Assembly (NCBI GenBank): GCA_030549335.1
Contig: CM060197.1
Location: forward strand, 48,015,654 to 48,079,653
Length of the DNA stretch: 64,000 nt
Reading direction: 5' to 3'
Source of the DNA: Pontederia crassipes
Taxonomy: Eukaryota > Streptophyta > Magnoliopsida > Commelinales > Pontederiaceae
The stretch's first letter is position 1. Every line of letters begins with the position of its first letter. This document shows, in pieces, positions 35,855 through 44,821 of this stretch. The notes below the pieces were generated by a model that ran no database searches, was not told where the DNA came from, and saw nothing but the letters and a program-made list of their open reading frames with translations. The position numbers were made by a program, and so were the translations under genes.

Positions 35855-36658
35855 TGCAGATCGGTGACCGACGGCTCTAGATCTATTTCTTCTTTGACCT
35901 CATTGCCTCCCACTCCCTGTCCTCCCTCAACGCCCTCGTACCCCAGTTCCCCTTCCCTCCTGACGTCTCCGTCGTCGACATCCCATGCTCCATCAGTGTG
36001 AGAGATGACCTAATGCTCCTTACCATTAAAGATCGATGTATTACTACGTTAATGTTGCGGGATTATCTTCTGCATTTATGTGAACCACCTGTACATAATA
36101 TAACTATCAACTCAAGCAATGTTTTGCTAGGTAAAACCTTTTTGCAAGATGGAGCAAGATTACTTTTGCATAAAATGTTCAAAGATCGCTTTCTGATGTG
36201 TTTCTATAAAGATACAAGAGAATTACTATTATATGATATATAGTGTGTTTGGTAGAAATTATTATGTTTTTCCCTTTGCTTTCTTCAGCTATCAGATGCA
36301 GCTTTCGCTGATGAAAGCCTAAATCATCCTGATGAATCTAATGCATATTCGGAAGGTATATTTCCTTTTCTACACTTGGTACTTATTAAAATGAAAATTA
36401 ATCTTATAAGTCATTTTCTTTGGGTTTATGTCTTGTTGATCATGATAATGCCTCAACCATAAAATTTTTGTGTCTAATGGAAGCTATCAAGTGCTTCATA
36501 TATGCATACGGGTCAGTGTTCTCGAGAGCTAATCAAAGCACCTACAATATCTTGTGTGACCTTCGAATCATCGTCAACAGAGAAGCTGAATAGATCATTG
36601 GGTACAAGCAAACAAGTGCTGACTCCGAAGGGTAATTGGAAATGGCAGCGTTAGTCAT
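35855..36658 (+). pseudogene. Captured fragment of an unidentified plant gene (three exon-like blocks)
   Basis: Block 1 (35866-36243) encodes FPPDVSVVDIPCSISVRDD, TLMLRDYLLHLCEPP, LLGKTFLQDGARLLLHKMF and ends RELLLYDI before a stop. Block 2 (36289-36356) is bounded by TTCAG and GTATAT and encodes LSDAAFADESLNHPDESNAY. Block 3 (36483-36652) encodes SYMHTGQCSRELIKAP, then KQVLTPKGNWKWQR and a stop. The blocks keep phase and splice-like borders, so this looks like the 3' part of a real gene, but I cannot name the family. A donor after block 1 is not visible, so it is probably broken. Confidence 0.55.
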
Positions 36659-37436
36659 CTAAAATGGCATTCATGCACAAATAACTGCTGGAATGAATAA
36701 GTGCTTGTTCTATGAAGATAGACTGACATGAAGATTGTAGTTAATTATGATGAACCAAAATAGGACGACTGTGATCAACCATCTTATCATGTATATTTTT
36801 TCTGTTGATTTGTATAATGACCCTCTCTTGATGTCAAAGTGCAAGCTTGATGATTTTTTACATTTATGTTTCACAATTCTTTTACATTAAGATTTTATGA
36901 AATTACAAGTTAATATGCACTCGAGGTTTACTTCCAAATTCATATCCGAGGTCGAAAAGTCATAGGTTTACGTCCAAATTCATATCCGAGGTCCAAATTC
37001 ATACTGAAATTTAAGTTTTGTGATAAAAAGTCTAACATAAAACCTCACTCAAAAAATAATTACTGAAGTTTACGCCAAATTACTCACATATTCATGGTGA
37101 TTTTAAAGGCCGAGCATTATCAATCCTCGCCTAACTTCACAAACGAAGGTGACTTTGATAGATAAACATAGTCAAACAACTAATAATCATCCCTTATTTA
37201 TAAAAAATATCACGATACAAGGATACAAGCCTTGTGAAGATTACAGTAACTTTGGTATGACCACAATATTGAGATGGAGAGACTAGCTGTTCCGTAAAGT
37301 AAGAGATAACAAAAACATTGTGATGAGATAAAGAAAAAATATTATGAATGTAATCTGGAGAGCTGGCCAATGATTGCTAGGCACGCTGACATCAACCAAC
37401 CATAGTATTCTGCATCTAATTCATAGAACTCTACAC

Positions 37437-37952
37437 TTAGTGATGAGCACATTGCACCCTCAGTGCACTACCACCATGCAAATCATCATCCTCTTGCAGA
37501 GCTTTCCCCTCATAAATGGCCTCTAGTATATTAGCATGGCTTATCATTTATGGTTTGTATTGATCTATGAATGAGAAAAGACAAGTTTAGCTTTGTAAAA
37601 TAACTGAAAAACATAGATCTCAAAATAATCAAACATCTAAATTGGCAATGTGTGCTCCACAAATAGATCATCACCATTTCTCCTAAACATTGGATGATCA
37701 TTCTATTGAAGGGTAGATACAATATCTTCAGTGACAAGATCAAGCTGCAAACAGTCAAACAAGAAAGGGGTCAACCTATAAAGATAAATGAGAGTTGGTG
37801 CTCAAGAAATAAGTTGTGATCTGAAAAAGAAAATGTACAACCTCTCCAAGGAAGATAATCTTCTGGCCATCCTGCATTCCCTTCTCAACTACAACTTCTA
37901 GCACCTTGTAACTTTCATACTTGTGCCTTGACAAACAACATATTTGTTCAGC
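37437..37952 (-). pseudogene. Captured 3' fragment of a DnaJ (ANJ1-like type I HSP40) gene
   Basis: Minus-strand block A (37842-37952) encodes KVLEVVVEKGMQDGQKIIF. Block B (37630-37744, after a TTTGCAG acceptor) encodes EDIVSTLQ, a stop, then NDHPMFRRNGDDLFVEHTL. Block C (37437-37535) encodes INDK, then RPFMRGK, and LQEDDDLHGGSALRVQCAHH with a stop. These are in order the C-terminal substrate-binding region and the tail (normally ending in a CAQQ farnesylation box) of plant DnaJ co-chaperones. In-frame stops and lost segments show it is not functional. It lies inside the inverted-repeat transposon, antisense to the other captured fragment. Confidence 0.8.
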
Positions 37953-38254
37953 CTATAAAGATAAATATGCAAAAACAACAATTGGTTGATCTAATTAGTA
38001 GGTTGAGCCATGGAATGGGGAGGTATCAAGATCAAACCCAGGTTTATGGCCTGTCGAACTTCAACAATCAACAATGACATTGAGGCATTGCATTATGTTC
38101 ACTTGGCTAAAAAATTTCCACAAAAATTAACCTTAAAAAAAAGAATTAAAAAAACAACCCCTAAGCAAGCCACGACCTTCACCCTCTTTGGAGAACTACC
38201 CAAAAGCAAACCCTTCAGGCATCACCTCACCAGGAACGACAAAATCAATGAAAT

Positions 38255-38770
38255 CATCGAGAGACAAAATGCGCGAGGAGGGAGGTACCTAGAATCGTTG
38301 GTCGGTCATCGCCTCTGTGCTCGTCGAAAAAGACCTGGGATCGTCAGTTTAAAAGAGAGAGAAGGAGGGAGAGAGAAAGTGGTAAAAAAATGAGCGGAAG
38401 TCATGATGGGAAAAAGCCAAAAAGAGGAGAGTGAGAGAGAGAATGCGCGAGAGGGAGGTAGGTACCTGGAACTGCTGGCTGGTTGTCGCCTCTGCGTTCA
38501 TCGAAAAAGAAAGCGCTTGATGGATCCATGCACCTGAGGGAGAGAGGAGGAAGAGAGAAATGGAAGTTACGATGAGGAAAAGCCAAAAAGAGGAGAGCGA
38601 GAGAGAAAGAAAGAGAATGTGCGAGAGGAAGGGAGGTACCCGAAACCACCGACCGATTGACGCCTCTACTCGCCGGAGAAGACCCTTGATCATCATCCTT
38701 AGTGTTGAGTGAGAGAGGAGGGAGAGAGAGAAGGGAAAAAAAATAAGCGGGAGAGCAGGCAAGGCAATAA
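38255..38770. repeat. Three tandem copies of a 165-170-bp subterminal unit
   Basis: Units start near 38270, 38445 and 38625. Each contains GAGGGAGGTACC or a close variant, a CGCCTCTRYRYTCRTCG motif, a GA-rich run and AAAAGCCAAAAAGAGGAGAG (first two). A single inverted counterpart lies in the left arm at about 35640-35800. The right arm has thus expanded by tandem duplication. Confidence 0.7.
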
Positions 38771-38930
38771 GAAAGGGAAAGCAAATATCGCGAGACGATC
38801 GTTGGCCGCACGATGCGATTTGGATGAACGCCTTTTTTTCTACCATTCGATCATGATAGGAGGACGACCAAAATGATGCGAAAGCTTCGCACAAGACACA
38901 CCCATTTTACCCTAATAAATAACGCCTCTT

Positions 38931-38958
38931 TATAAAAGTGTTCCAAACCAAACCCTAA
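38931..38958 (+). promoter_or_regulatory. TATA box plus telo-box promoter of the snoRNA transcript
   Basis: TATAAAA at 38931-38937 is followed by AAACCCTAA (telo-box) at 38950-38958. This pairing is characteristic of promoters of plant snoRNA clusters and of ribosome-biogenesis genes. The nearest downstream non-coding genes are the four box C/D snoRNAs on the same strand. Confidence 0.55.
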
Positions 38959-38959
38959 C

Positions 38960-39310
38960 ACACGGTCCTTTTTCGGTCGTCACCAGCTGCCGACGCCGCC
39001 TCCGGCCATGACTTCCAAAAACCCTATGGAGCATCCTCTGGCTTCCGGGAATCGATGGAGCATCTGCATGCGCAGTCAGGTTTCTGGTTCTGGCTGGCGG
39101 TGTATCCTCTGGCAGTCGTTGCCGCCGCCACTTTTCTCCACGGTGCCTTCGCCTCCTCCTCTTCCGGCAATGGCTTTGGGAAACGCGATAGGTCTCTTGC
39201 TTCTGGAAGCTGATAGAGGCCGGCGCTGCTTTGCTTCGCTCTTGCTTTGAGATGTTAGGCTCCGCTCTTGCCTTCGTCAGCGTTCTCATCCTCTCAATCC
39301 AGGTATGGAA
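38960..39310 (+). other. Probable leader exon of the snoRNA host transcript
   Basis: GC-richer than its surroundings, starts just after the TATA/telo-box, and ends at a consensus donor (CCAG/GTATGG, 39302-39306). An 80-codon open frame (ATG 39008) and an overlapping one lack any recognisable domain and are probably not conserved proteins. The function would be as a non-coding host exon; this is inference from position. Confidence 0.4.
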
Positions 39311-39746
39311 ACACATTCCGATGTTTCATGCTTTACTTGCTCATGTTGAAAACTGCTGCGGGAAAGGGAGAGGATACAACTACAAGCCGGAGAATCGTCT
39401 CCACGTCATGCAATTTCTTCAGTCGATCGCCTGCGTCTCTTTCCTCAGGCCTCGAATGAATCCATATTTAATTGGATCTGTAGTTGTTTAGGTAATTGGA
39501 TACACCACGAATTGAAGATTATGGCCATGGTAAGACCAATTTATTTGTCTAATGTGCTATTGTGTATATAATCATTTATTTGTCTAAGCATACTCACCTA
39601 GGCACGCTTTTCTTGTGTTATTGATAGTTTTCTAGCTATTTCCTTTTTTTCCTATCTACCAGATTTAAACCTCGATTTCACACGGTAATATAATGCAATA
39701 TTTCCTTTTGTTTTCTGGTAATATAATGAAATCATAGGTGGATTTG

Positions 39747-39826
39747 TCTCCAAGGATGATCAAACTTTCGTTCTTCCGATGCATCTTTCATGCGGAAAAC
39801 AAATTTGGAGACCTGAACTTAGGAGA
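39747..39826 (+). ncRNA. Box C/D snoRNA, U59/snR54-type guide (copy 1)
   Basis: The terminal stem pairs TCTCCAAGG with the downstream ACTTAGGAGA (eight of nine pairs counting one G-U). Box C is ATGATCA at 39756-39762 (one change from RTGATGA) and box D is CTGA at 39813-39816. A D'-like CCGA (39776-39779) follows the antisense element AACTTTCGTTCTT (39763-39775). This is complementary over 13 nt to the conserved 18S rRNA segment AAGAACGAAAGTT, the target of U59/snR54 guides. The D'+5 rule would place 2'-O-methylation on the second A of GAA in that segment. Size 80 nt. Confidence 0.75.
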
Positions 39827-39907
39827 TTCCATCGTTATATTCCTGCCCTTTTTCTCTTCCTTGGCTTGACTCTAAAAACTTATTAAATATAAAACAAAAC
39901 ATGTTTC

Positions 39908-40006
39908 ATCTCCGAGGATGATGTTAAATATAAAACTTTCGTTCTTCCTATGTGTAGTTTGCTCTACACAATGCAGATGATTCATGGAGACCTGAACTGA
40001 GGAGAT
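39908..40006 (+). ncRNA. Box C/D snoRNA, U59/snR54-type guide (copy 2)
   Basis: It repeats the organisation of copy 1: stem ATCTCC with GGAGAT, box C ATGATGT (39918-39924), the same 13-nt antisense AACTTTCGTTCTT (39934-39946), D'-like CCTA, and box D CTGA (39992-39995). The shared GGAGACCTGAACT at the 3' end shows the two genes are tandem duplicates. The interior between D' and D has diverged and is longer (99 nt total), consistent with selection on the D' guide only. Confidence 0.75.
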
Positions 40007-40050
40007 CTCTCTGCAAATTCACTTTTTTTTTCTTTTATGTCTTTTGTTGG

Positions 40051-40134
40051 ATCCCTGTGATGATTGAAAACTTATTCAAAGTAGTGGTCTGATGCTCTTA
40101 ACTGAAGTTGACAATGTTTGTATTTCTGAGAGAT
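40051..40134 (+). ncRNA. Box C/D snoRNA, candidate 25S rRNA guide
   Basis: It has a perfect box C GTGATGA (40057-40063), D' CTGA (40089-40092), box D CTGA (40126-40129) and a short terminal stem ATCCC with GAGAT containing one mismatch. The sequence before D', AAAGTAGTGGT, is complementary over 11 nt to ACCACTACTTT, which I recall as a conserved plant 25S rRNA segment. It is the weakest of the four because the stem is short and a second CTGA (40102-40105) allows other readings. Confidence 0.55.
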
Positions 40135-40297
40135 TGATTTGTTTTGCTTTCCAACTATTGATGTTTTAAGCTGCATTACTAATCACTTGTTATGCACTGT
40201 GTATGTATCTATCTTTTACTTATTTGAAGTCTTTCCATTGTTTATGTGATATCTCAATCTGTATAAGTATTTTTTTTTTGTTTTGGTATAATCTTTT

Positions 40298-40384
40298 ACT
40301 CCCGATGATTGGACATTTTTACCAAAGTTTCAGCCTTGTCTGAATTATTTATGTGTTGCAATCAATTGACTGTTCTGAGGGAGA
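40298..40384 (+). ncRNA. Box C/D snoRNA, snR41-type 18S guide
   Basis: The GC-rich terminal stem CTCCC/GGGAG directly brackets a degenerate box C (core GATGA, 40304-40308) and box D CTGA (40375-40378). D' CTGA is at 40340-40343. The antisense AAGTTTCAGCCTTG (40325-40338) is complementary over 14 nt to CAAGGCTGAAACTT, a universally conserved 18S rRNA segment methylated under snR41 guidance in yeast. The D'+5 rule points to a G in GCAAGG. Boxes, stem and long antisense match together make chance unlikely. Confidence 0.75.
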
Positions 40385-43075
40385 TTTCTTAGTACATATG
40401 GACGCGTTATTTTTGGAATTGCGAGATGCCATTAATCTCTGTGCCATATCATTCAAAAAAACATGAATCATTTAACTTTATTTTATCAAAATCATGTTTA
40501 TTAATAAATAGTAAAAAAATTAAAAATATAAAGATAAAAATTGAACTAAGTTATAATCACATGTAATATGTATTAAGTGAAAATATAAGTGAAAATGATA
40601 AAAAGGATATAGCATAAACTTGGACATAAATTAATATCTGAAATCAAGTATACAAACATAATAATAAAAATGAAAAATCTAAATAATAGATAAAAGTGTA
40701 AAGATTAACAGACTAATCAATGGTCTTCAACTAGAAACTTATTCATATTTCAAGCTTCACAATTCTTCTTTCAAAAGTATAAAATAATCTAAAAAATTGA
40801 CTTTTTTTTTAACTTCAAACCAATATACATCCCCAAAAGTTGACAAATTTGGGCCTTTTGACCCATATCCATGAAGTATGTTGGCCTTCACAACCAATTA
40901 TGCTCCACTATATGGATGCCATGGCCCTCTGTTGCCTATGTTGCTCTTCTCCCCACCACCTCGAATTTCCCCTTGCTGATTCCCTCCCCACATGCATCTC
41001 TCACCTCTGTGGCCCTAAATCTCCCCTGCCTTGGTGCTCCCCTTGCTGCCTGGAAGGCCCCTCACTGCTGCTCTACCATTTGTACATGGTAGCATTTCTT
41101 TTACCTTTCTAAAATTGTGTAGCATTCTTGGATAACAAGAAACTGATACTATAAAAGTTCATTGGATTATCTTTCTAGAAAAAAGATGTATAAGCTTAGA
41201 TTCTGATATGATGAATTATTAACAGATTATCACAAGTTTTGGTTTCCGTTTGGATCATAATCTTTTACCTGTTGGTCGAAGCTAGATCTTCACCTTGCCA
41301 TTTTTTTAGTATTACTCAAGCTTCTGATTTGTGTTTGCTGGAGATATTTCGAAAGGAAATTAAATATCTGCAAAACCAGAAAGAGATAGGTTACCCTTTT
41401 AATTATCAATTTTGCTAAAAGTGTAACTTTAATCTGATATCCGTCCTCTATGCTTGTGCTTTATGCTGAGTGCTCATCGACTTCAAAGGCAATTGTTCTG
41501 TTAGTAAATATATATCTTAGTGATCAGTAACTTCCACAATTTTTAAATACAATATCAAGGACACAAGTGAGAATTAGTCAAAATCCTGTCGTAGCCCCAC
41601 ATCCATCAAGGAGCCAACAATGACACACTGTAGACAATATCATTCATTGCATGCCATGATTCAGAACTGAAATGGTACAGGAATTTGCGGAGAAGCCTGT
41701 AATGGCATGTTTGTATTTGGTAGAGATAGTATGATCTGATACAAATTACAACCTGATTTGTGCAAATATTCCATAGTTGTGCTAGTCAACCTCTACAAGT
41801 CTGGATTCAAGAAGCTTCAAGGAATGTGTATTTAAGACTAAGGAATAATCATTCTAGACTTCTCTAAAGGTATTAGAAGAGAATAAAATACTGTATATTC
41901 TTTAAGATGTATACCATGTTATTCACGCATTAACAAGAACAATCAAGATCCTTTATGCAACTTGAAACAGCTAACCGGAATAGAACCTTCTGTGCTTAAA
42001 CTCATATTCTTGATTTGTGTAAAAGGTATGCTTGCTTCTGGTATCTTAATTTTATGGTTCTCTACTGCAAATATATTTATGATTTCATGATGTCGTCGAA
42101 ACCACTGCCCTAGTTAGCAAATCGTTTTCATTGCCTGGCTGGTGCGAACACATGTATCGAGACAAGTATAACTGTGGATGTTATTCTCTGTATGCCGTTT
42201 CACTTTTACCCCTGCATCTCTTTTTTGTGGTTAGTAAAATCTTTTAGTTGTTTGGTCGACGTATACTTATGTACGTACTACAAGTCCAAACCGATCGTCA
42301 ACTGCTGCTCCGATAGTAAGTGAGATCTGCTTTCTGTTCATGCAGCCAGGGAACGATTCAGGGAATGGATTTTACATGTGGAGGGATTAATTTTCTTTCA
42401 GGGATAAGTGTAATGTGTTTTTTTCTTTAACATCCTGTTCTCTTAGCACCTATTTGATACTTGTCCAACTGTTGTTTCATCATTAGTAGCGTTTCTACTT
42501 TAATGATTTCAAAGTAAGTACAGATCAATAGGTACATGCACTTTATGTAACTTCTTATCAGCTCCTACATTAATGATAATATTTGGTCATTACATAATGC
42601 AAGAAAATGAGCATTATTACGTTTTTGTTCGGAGATGTCAATGTTCATTTTAGGCTTAGTAAAAATATATATACCTTTATTGTATATCGATCCCTCCTAA
42701 AATCTTATATATATACATATATAATATTAATGCTGTCATGATATCCAAAAAAAATTTGGACCGATCCGTTAGTAATAAAATATTATTATTTAATATAATA
42801 TAACAAGCTATCAAATTATTTAAATAACAAGTATGTACCCAAAAAAAAATAATAGACTTGAAAATATTGTAATGATAAAAGGAACATGACCATGGACATA
42901 AGAGTTGACAAAATAATGTGATTTGTCTATCTATTATTATGTATATACGAGACTGTGATAAGCTTAAAGATGTACAAAATGTCATGCGTCTCTTCTTAAA
43001 ATAAAGGTAACACTTTTTGTGCACTCGCTCGATCCCTTCTTCTATTCTTTTTTCATCTCATGCATCGACCTTGTC
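40385..43075. other. Intergenic or host-transcript DNA, no further gene recognised
   Basis: Moderately AT-rich. I looked for more C/D boxes: candidates near 41205 and 42080 lack a terminal stem or a box D. A 90-codon frame at 40840 has no recognisable domain. The 3' end of the snoRNA transcript is not evident. Confidence 0.4.
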
Positions 43076-43079
43076 AAGG

Positions 43080-43325
43080 TTCTTAAAGACGGTCTTGGTC
43101 TTTGGCCTCGCCTTGTCGAGCCCCTTCTTCACCCACCTCAGTTGTCCTGCTCCCTTGACGTTAATGGGAACGGCAAAGAGGCAGGCTCGGGATTCCAGTC
43201 CGTCAGCATCCCTAGTAGTACAACCTCGAAGGAGTACATGTCCGACTTGTGTGTGTGGGGGTGGGGGTAGACCTCGAAGGAAGGAGTACACGTCCGACTT
43301 GTGTGAGTCACCGGGTTCCGACGCA
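43080..43325 (-). pseudogene. Receptor-like kinase fragment (subdomain IX) with internal duplication
   Basis: The minus-strand peptide HKSDMYSFEVVLLGMLTDWNPE matches the kinase subdomain IX pattern (KSDVYSFGVVLLELLTG). A second KSDVYSF occurs just upstream (about 43280-43300), separated by a GT-rich tract, so a short stretch was duplicated. No other kinase motif is readable nearby. A chance match is possible but the motif is long. Confidence 0.4.
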
Positions 43326-43439
43326 GTTCACCAGTTCATTACGTGATTGATGAATGAGAATGTGCCTTGAATATTTAGATCATATAAGTGATTGTGAGAA
43401 ACTGAGAGATATAGTTAATTGTACAAGAAAATGAGAAAG

Positions 43440-43680
43440 GGCCACCAATAATTAACCTCATAATTACATTTGTCATTATTGTTATGATTGTCATTGCTAT
43501 CTAACGTTTGGCCATTTCTCTCTCTCTCTCTATCGTGTGTACTAGTTTTGGTTGCTATTTTTGAGATTTGTCCCTACGATTCATAATCTATTCATAACTC
43601 GCATGTGTTTATCCAAATCAATTCGTTTACATCCAGTTTATCTACAAGTTAAGTTCATTAAGTGATGAATTGACAGTAAA
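43440..43680 (+). repeat. First copy of the NLR-flanking segment
   Basis: The order CCTCATAATTACATTTG, GATTGTCATTGCTAT, CTATCGTGTGTA, TTTTGGTTGCTATTT is repeated at 47729-48030 and partly (from ATGTTTGGTCCTAC) at 50447-50600. These mark the borders of the tandemly duplicated NLR unit. Confidence 0.65.
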
Positions 43681-43952
43681 AGAAAAAAAGGCCCCGGCAA
43701 AAATTTGATGAAGTATTTTCTTGTAATATAAAATCAATTTAATTGTCACTTAAGTAAATTGATATTAAAATTATGTCATAACTAATTAATATATAATTGC
43801 CTTTTTTTAAATATATATTTATTTTATTAAAAATCCGTGCAAAGCACGAAAACCGAAAACGTCTCCTAATAATATTACGAGTACAATTAATTTATCTCCT
43901 TTCTTTGGTTGGGACACAACATGCTCTTCACAGGTCTAAAGAGGATCTTAAT

Positions 43953-44198
43953 GCTTGTTGTCTGATGAAAAGGATCAGATTGTGCTTCTTGTCTGACGAG
44001 AAGGATCAAATTTGCTTCTTGTATGATGAAAAGGATCAGATTATATATGACATCTTCATGCTTGATATCTGGTGACAAGGATCAGATTATGATTGTTGTC
44101 TGATGAAAAGGATCAGTTTTTGCTTGTCGTATGATGAAAAGGATCAGATTATGGCATCCAATTAATGCTTGAAGTCTGGTGAGAAGGATCGGATAAAC
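43953..44198 (+). repeat. Seven-copy degenerate tandem repeat upstream of NLR1
   Basis: The unit is about 31 bp, consensus GCTTGTTGTCTGATGAAAAG plus GATCAGATTAT, repeated seven times. Two copies carry 12-15-bp tails (ATGACATCTTCAT, GGCATCCAATTAAT). It lies 0.6 kb upstream of the NLR1 start. Possible regulatory role unknown. Confidence 0.8.
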
Positions 44199-44821
44199 TA
44201 ACTTCACAGTTTATAAGTTCTATTTTTGGATTTAAGATAATAGTAATAATCTTCAGGATTATTCGTGCATTTAATTATGTCAACTTTATGTTATTTTTAT
44301 AAGGAACTTTATTCATTTATTGTGCCAAGGGCGGGTTTTCCTAATTCGGATTTAGTTAATTTTTCATCTAATTGTCACCTGGTTTGCCAGAATTAAAGAC
44401 ACGTTTCATTACCAAATTGGATATATGAAATTAATCAAGATTAACGAAAAGCTCACAAATGAAAATAAATATATAATTCAACGTATAGAATCAACCAAGA
44501 TATGCACAAAAAAGCAAACTAATTAAACAAATGATCATTCAACTTTAGAAAGCAAATTTACAAAAGAAAATGAGAACGAAAAAGAAAAAAGAAAAAAGAA
44601 AAAGAAAAAGAAAAAGAAAAACCAAAGTAAAAGCAAAAGTACAAATAAATTAAAAGTTAAAGTTAATTAAAGTATGTTAATGCGATTTAAAATTAATTTA
44701 AGAAAATAACAAAAGGCATCCATTGCTAATCAATGCCATATATGTCTCATAATTGGCACCCATTTCTGCTTCCTTTCCACTCGCAGCTTCCTTCCAGCAC
44801 ACTGTCTCTTCTAAACTTTGA
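44199..44821 (+). other. NLR1 upstream region
   Basis: AT-rich, with a purine (GAAAAA)n tract at 44575-44625. The last 80 bp (TTCCTTTCCACTCGCAGCTTCC and following) is the 5' UTR-like segment also present before NLR2. No clear TATA box. Confidence 0.45.

Larger units (their letters stand above)
35434..38913. mobile_element. Inverted-repeat DNA transposon carrying host gene fragments (Pack-MULE-like), 3480 bp
   Basis: Both termini begin AGGGTAAAATGGG, inverted. The arms stay similar for about 300-400 bp (shared GATCGAATGGTAGAAAAAAA, CATCCAAATCGCATCG, GGTCTTCTCC and the CT-rich stretch). AATAAAT flanks both ends (35427-35433 and 38914-38920), a 7-bp target duplication. No transposase is present. 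The interior holds parts of at least two unrelated genes in opposite orientations (separate entries), with intron-like gaps retained, so capture was at the DNA level. Long TIRs plus gene fragments fit a Mutator-like Pack-MULE, although MULE target duplications are usually 9 bp, so the superfamily is not settled. Confidence 0.75.

Noticed and set aside
40840-41112. 90-codon Cys/Pro/Leu-rich frame
   Set aside because: Composition looks random and an overlapping frame is equally open; no homologous motif.
41205-41335. Fifth box C/D snoRNA candidate (ATGATGA ... CTGA)
   Set aside because: Too long between boxes and no terminal stem or convincing rRNA complementarity.
42070-42160. Another C box-like ATGATGT near 42080
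   Set aside because: No CTGA box D at the right spacing.
43797-44075. 92-codon open frame over the tandem repeat upstream of NLR1
   Set aside because: Its peptide is just the 31-bp repeat translated; no conserved domain or start context.
43953-44198. CRISPR-like array
   Set aside because: Direct repeats without distinct spacers in a plant genome; an ordinary tandem repeat.
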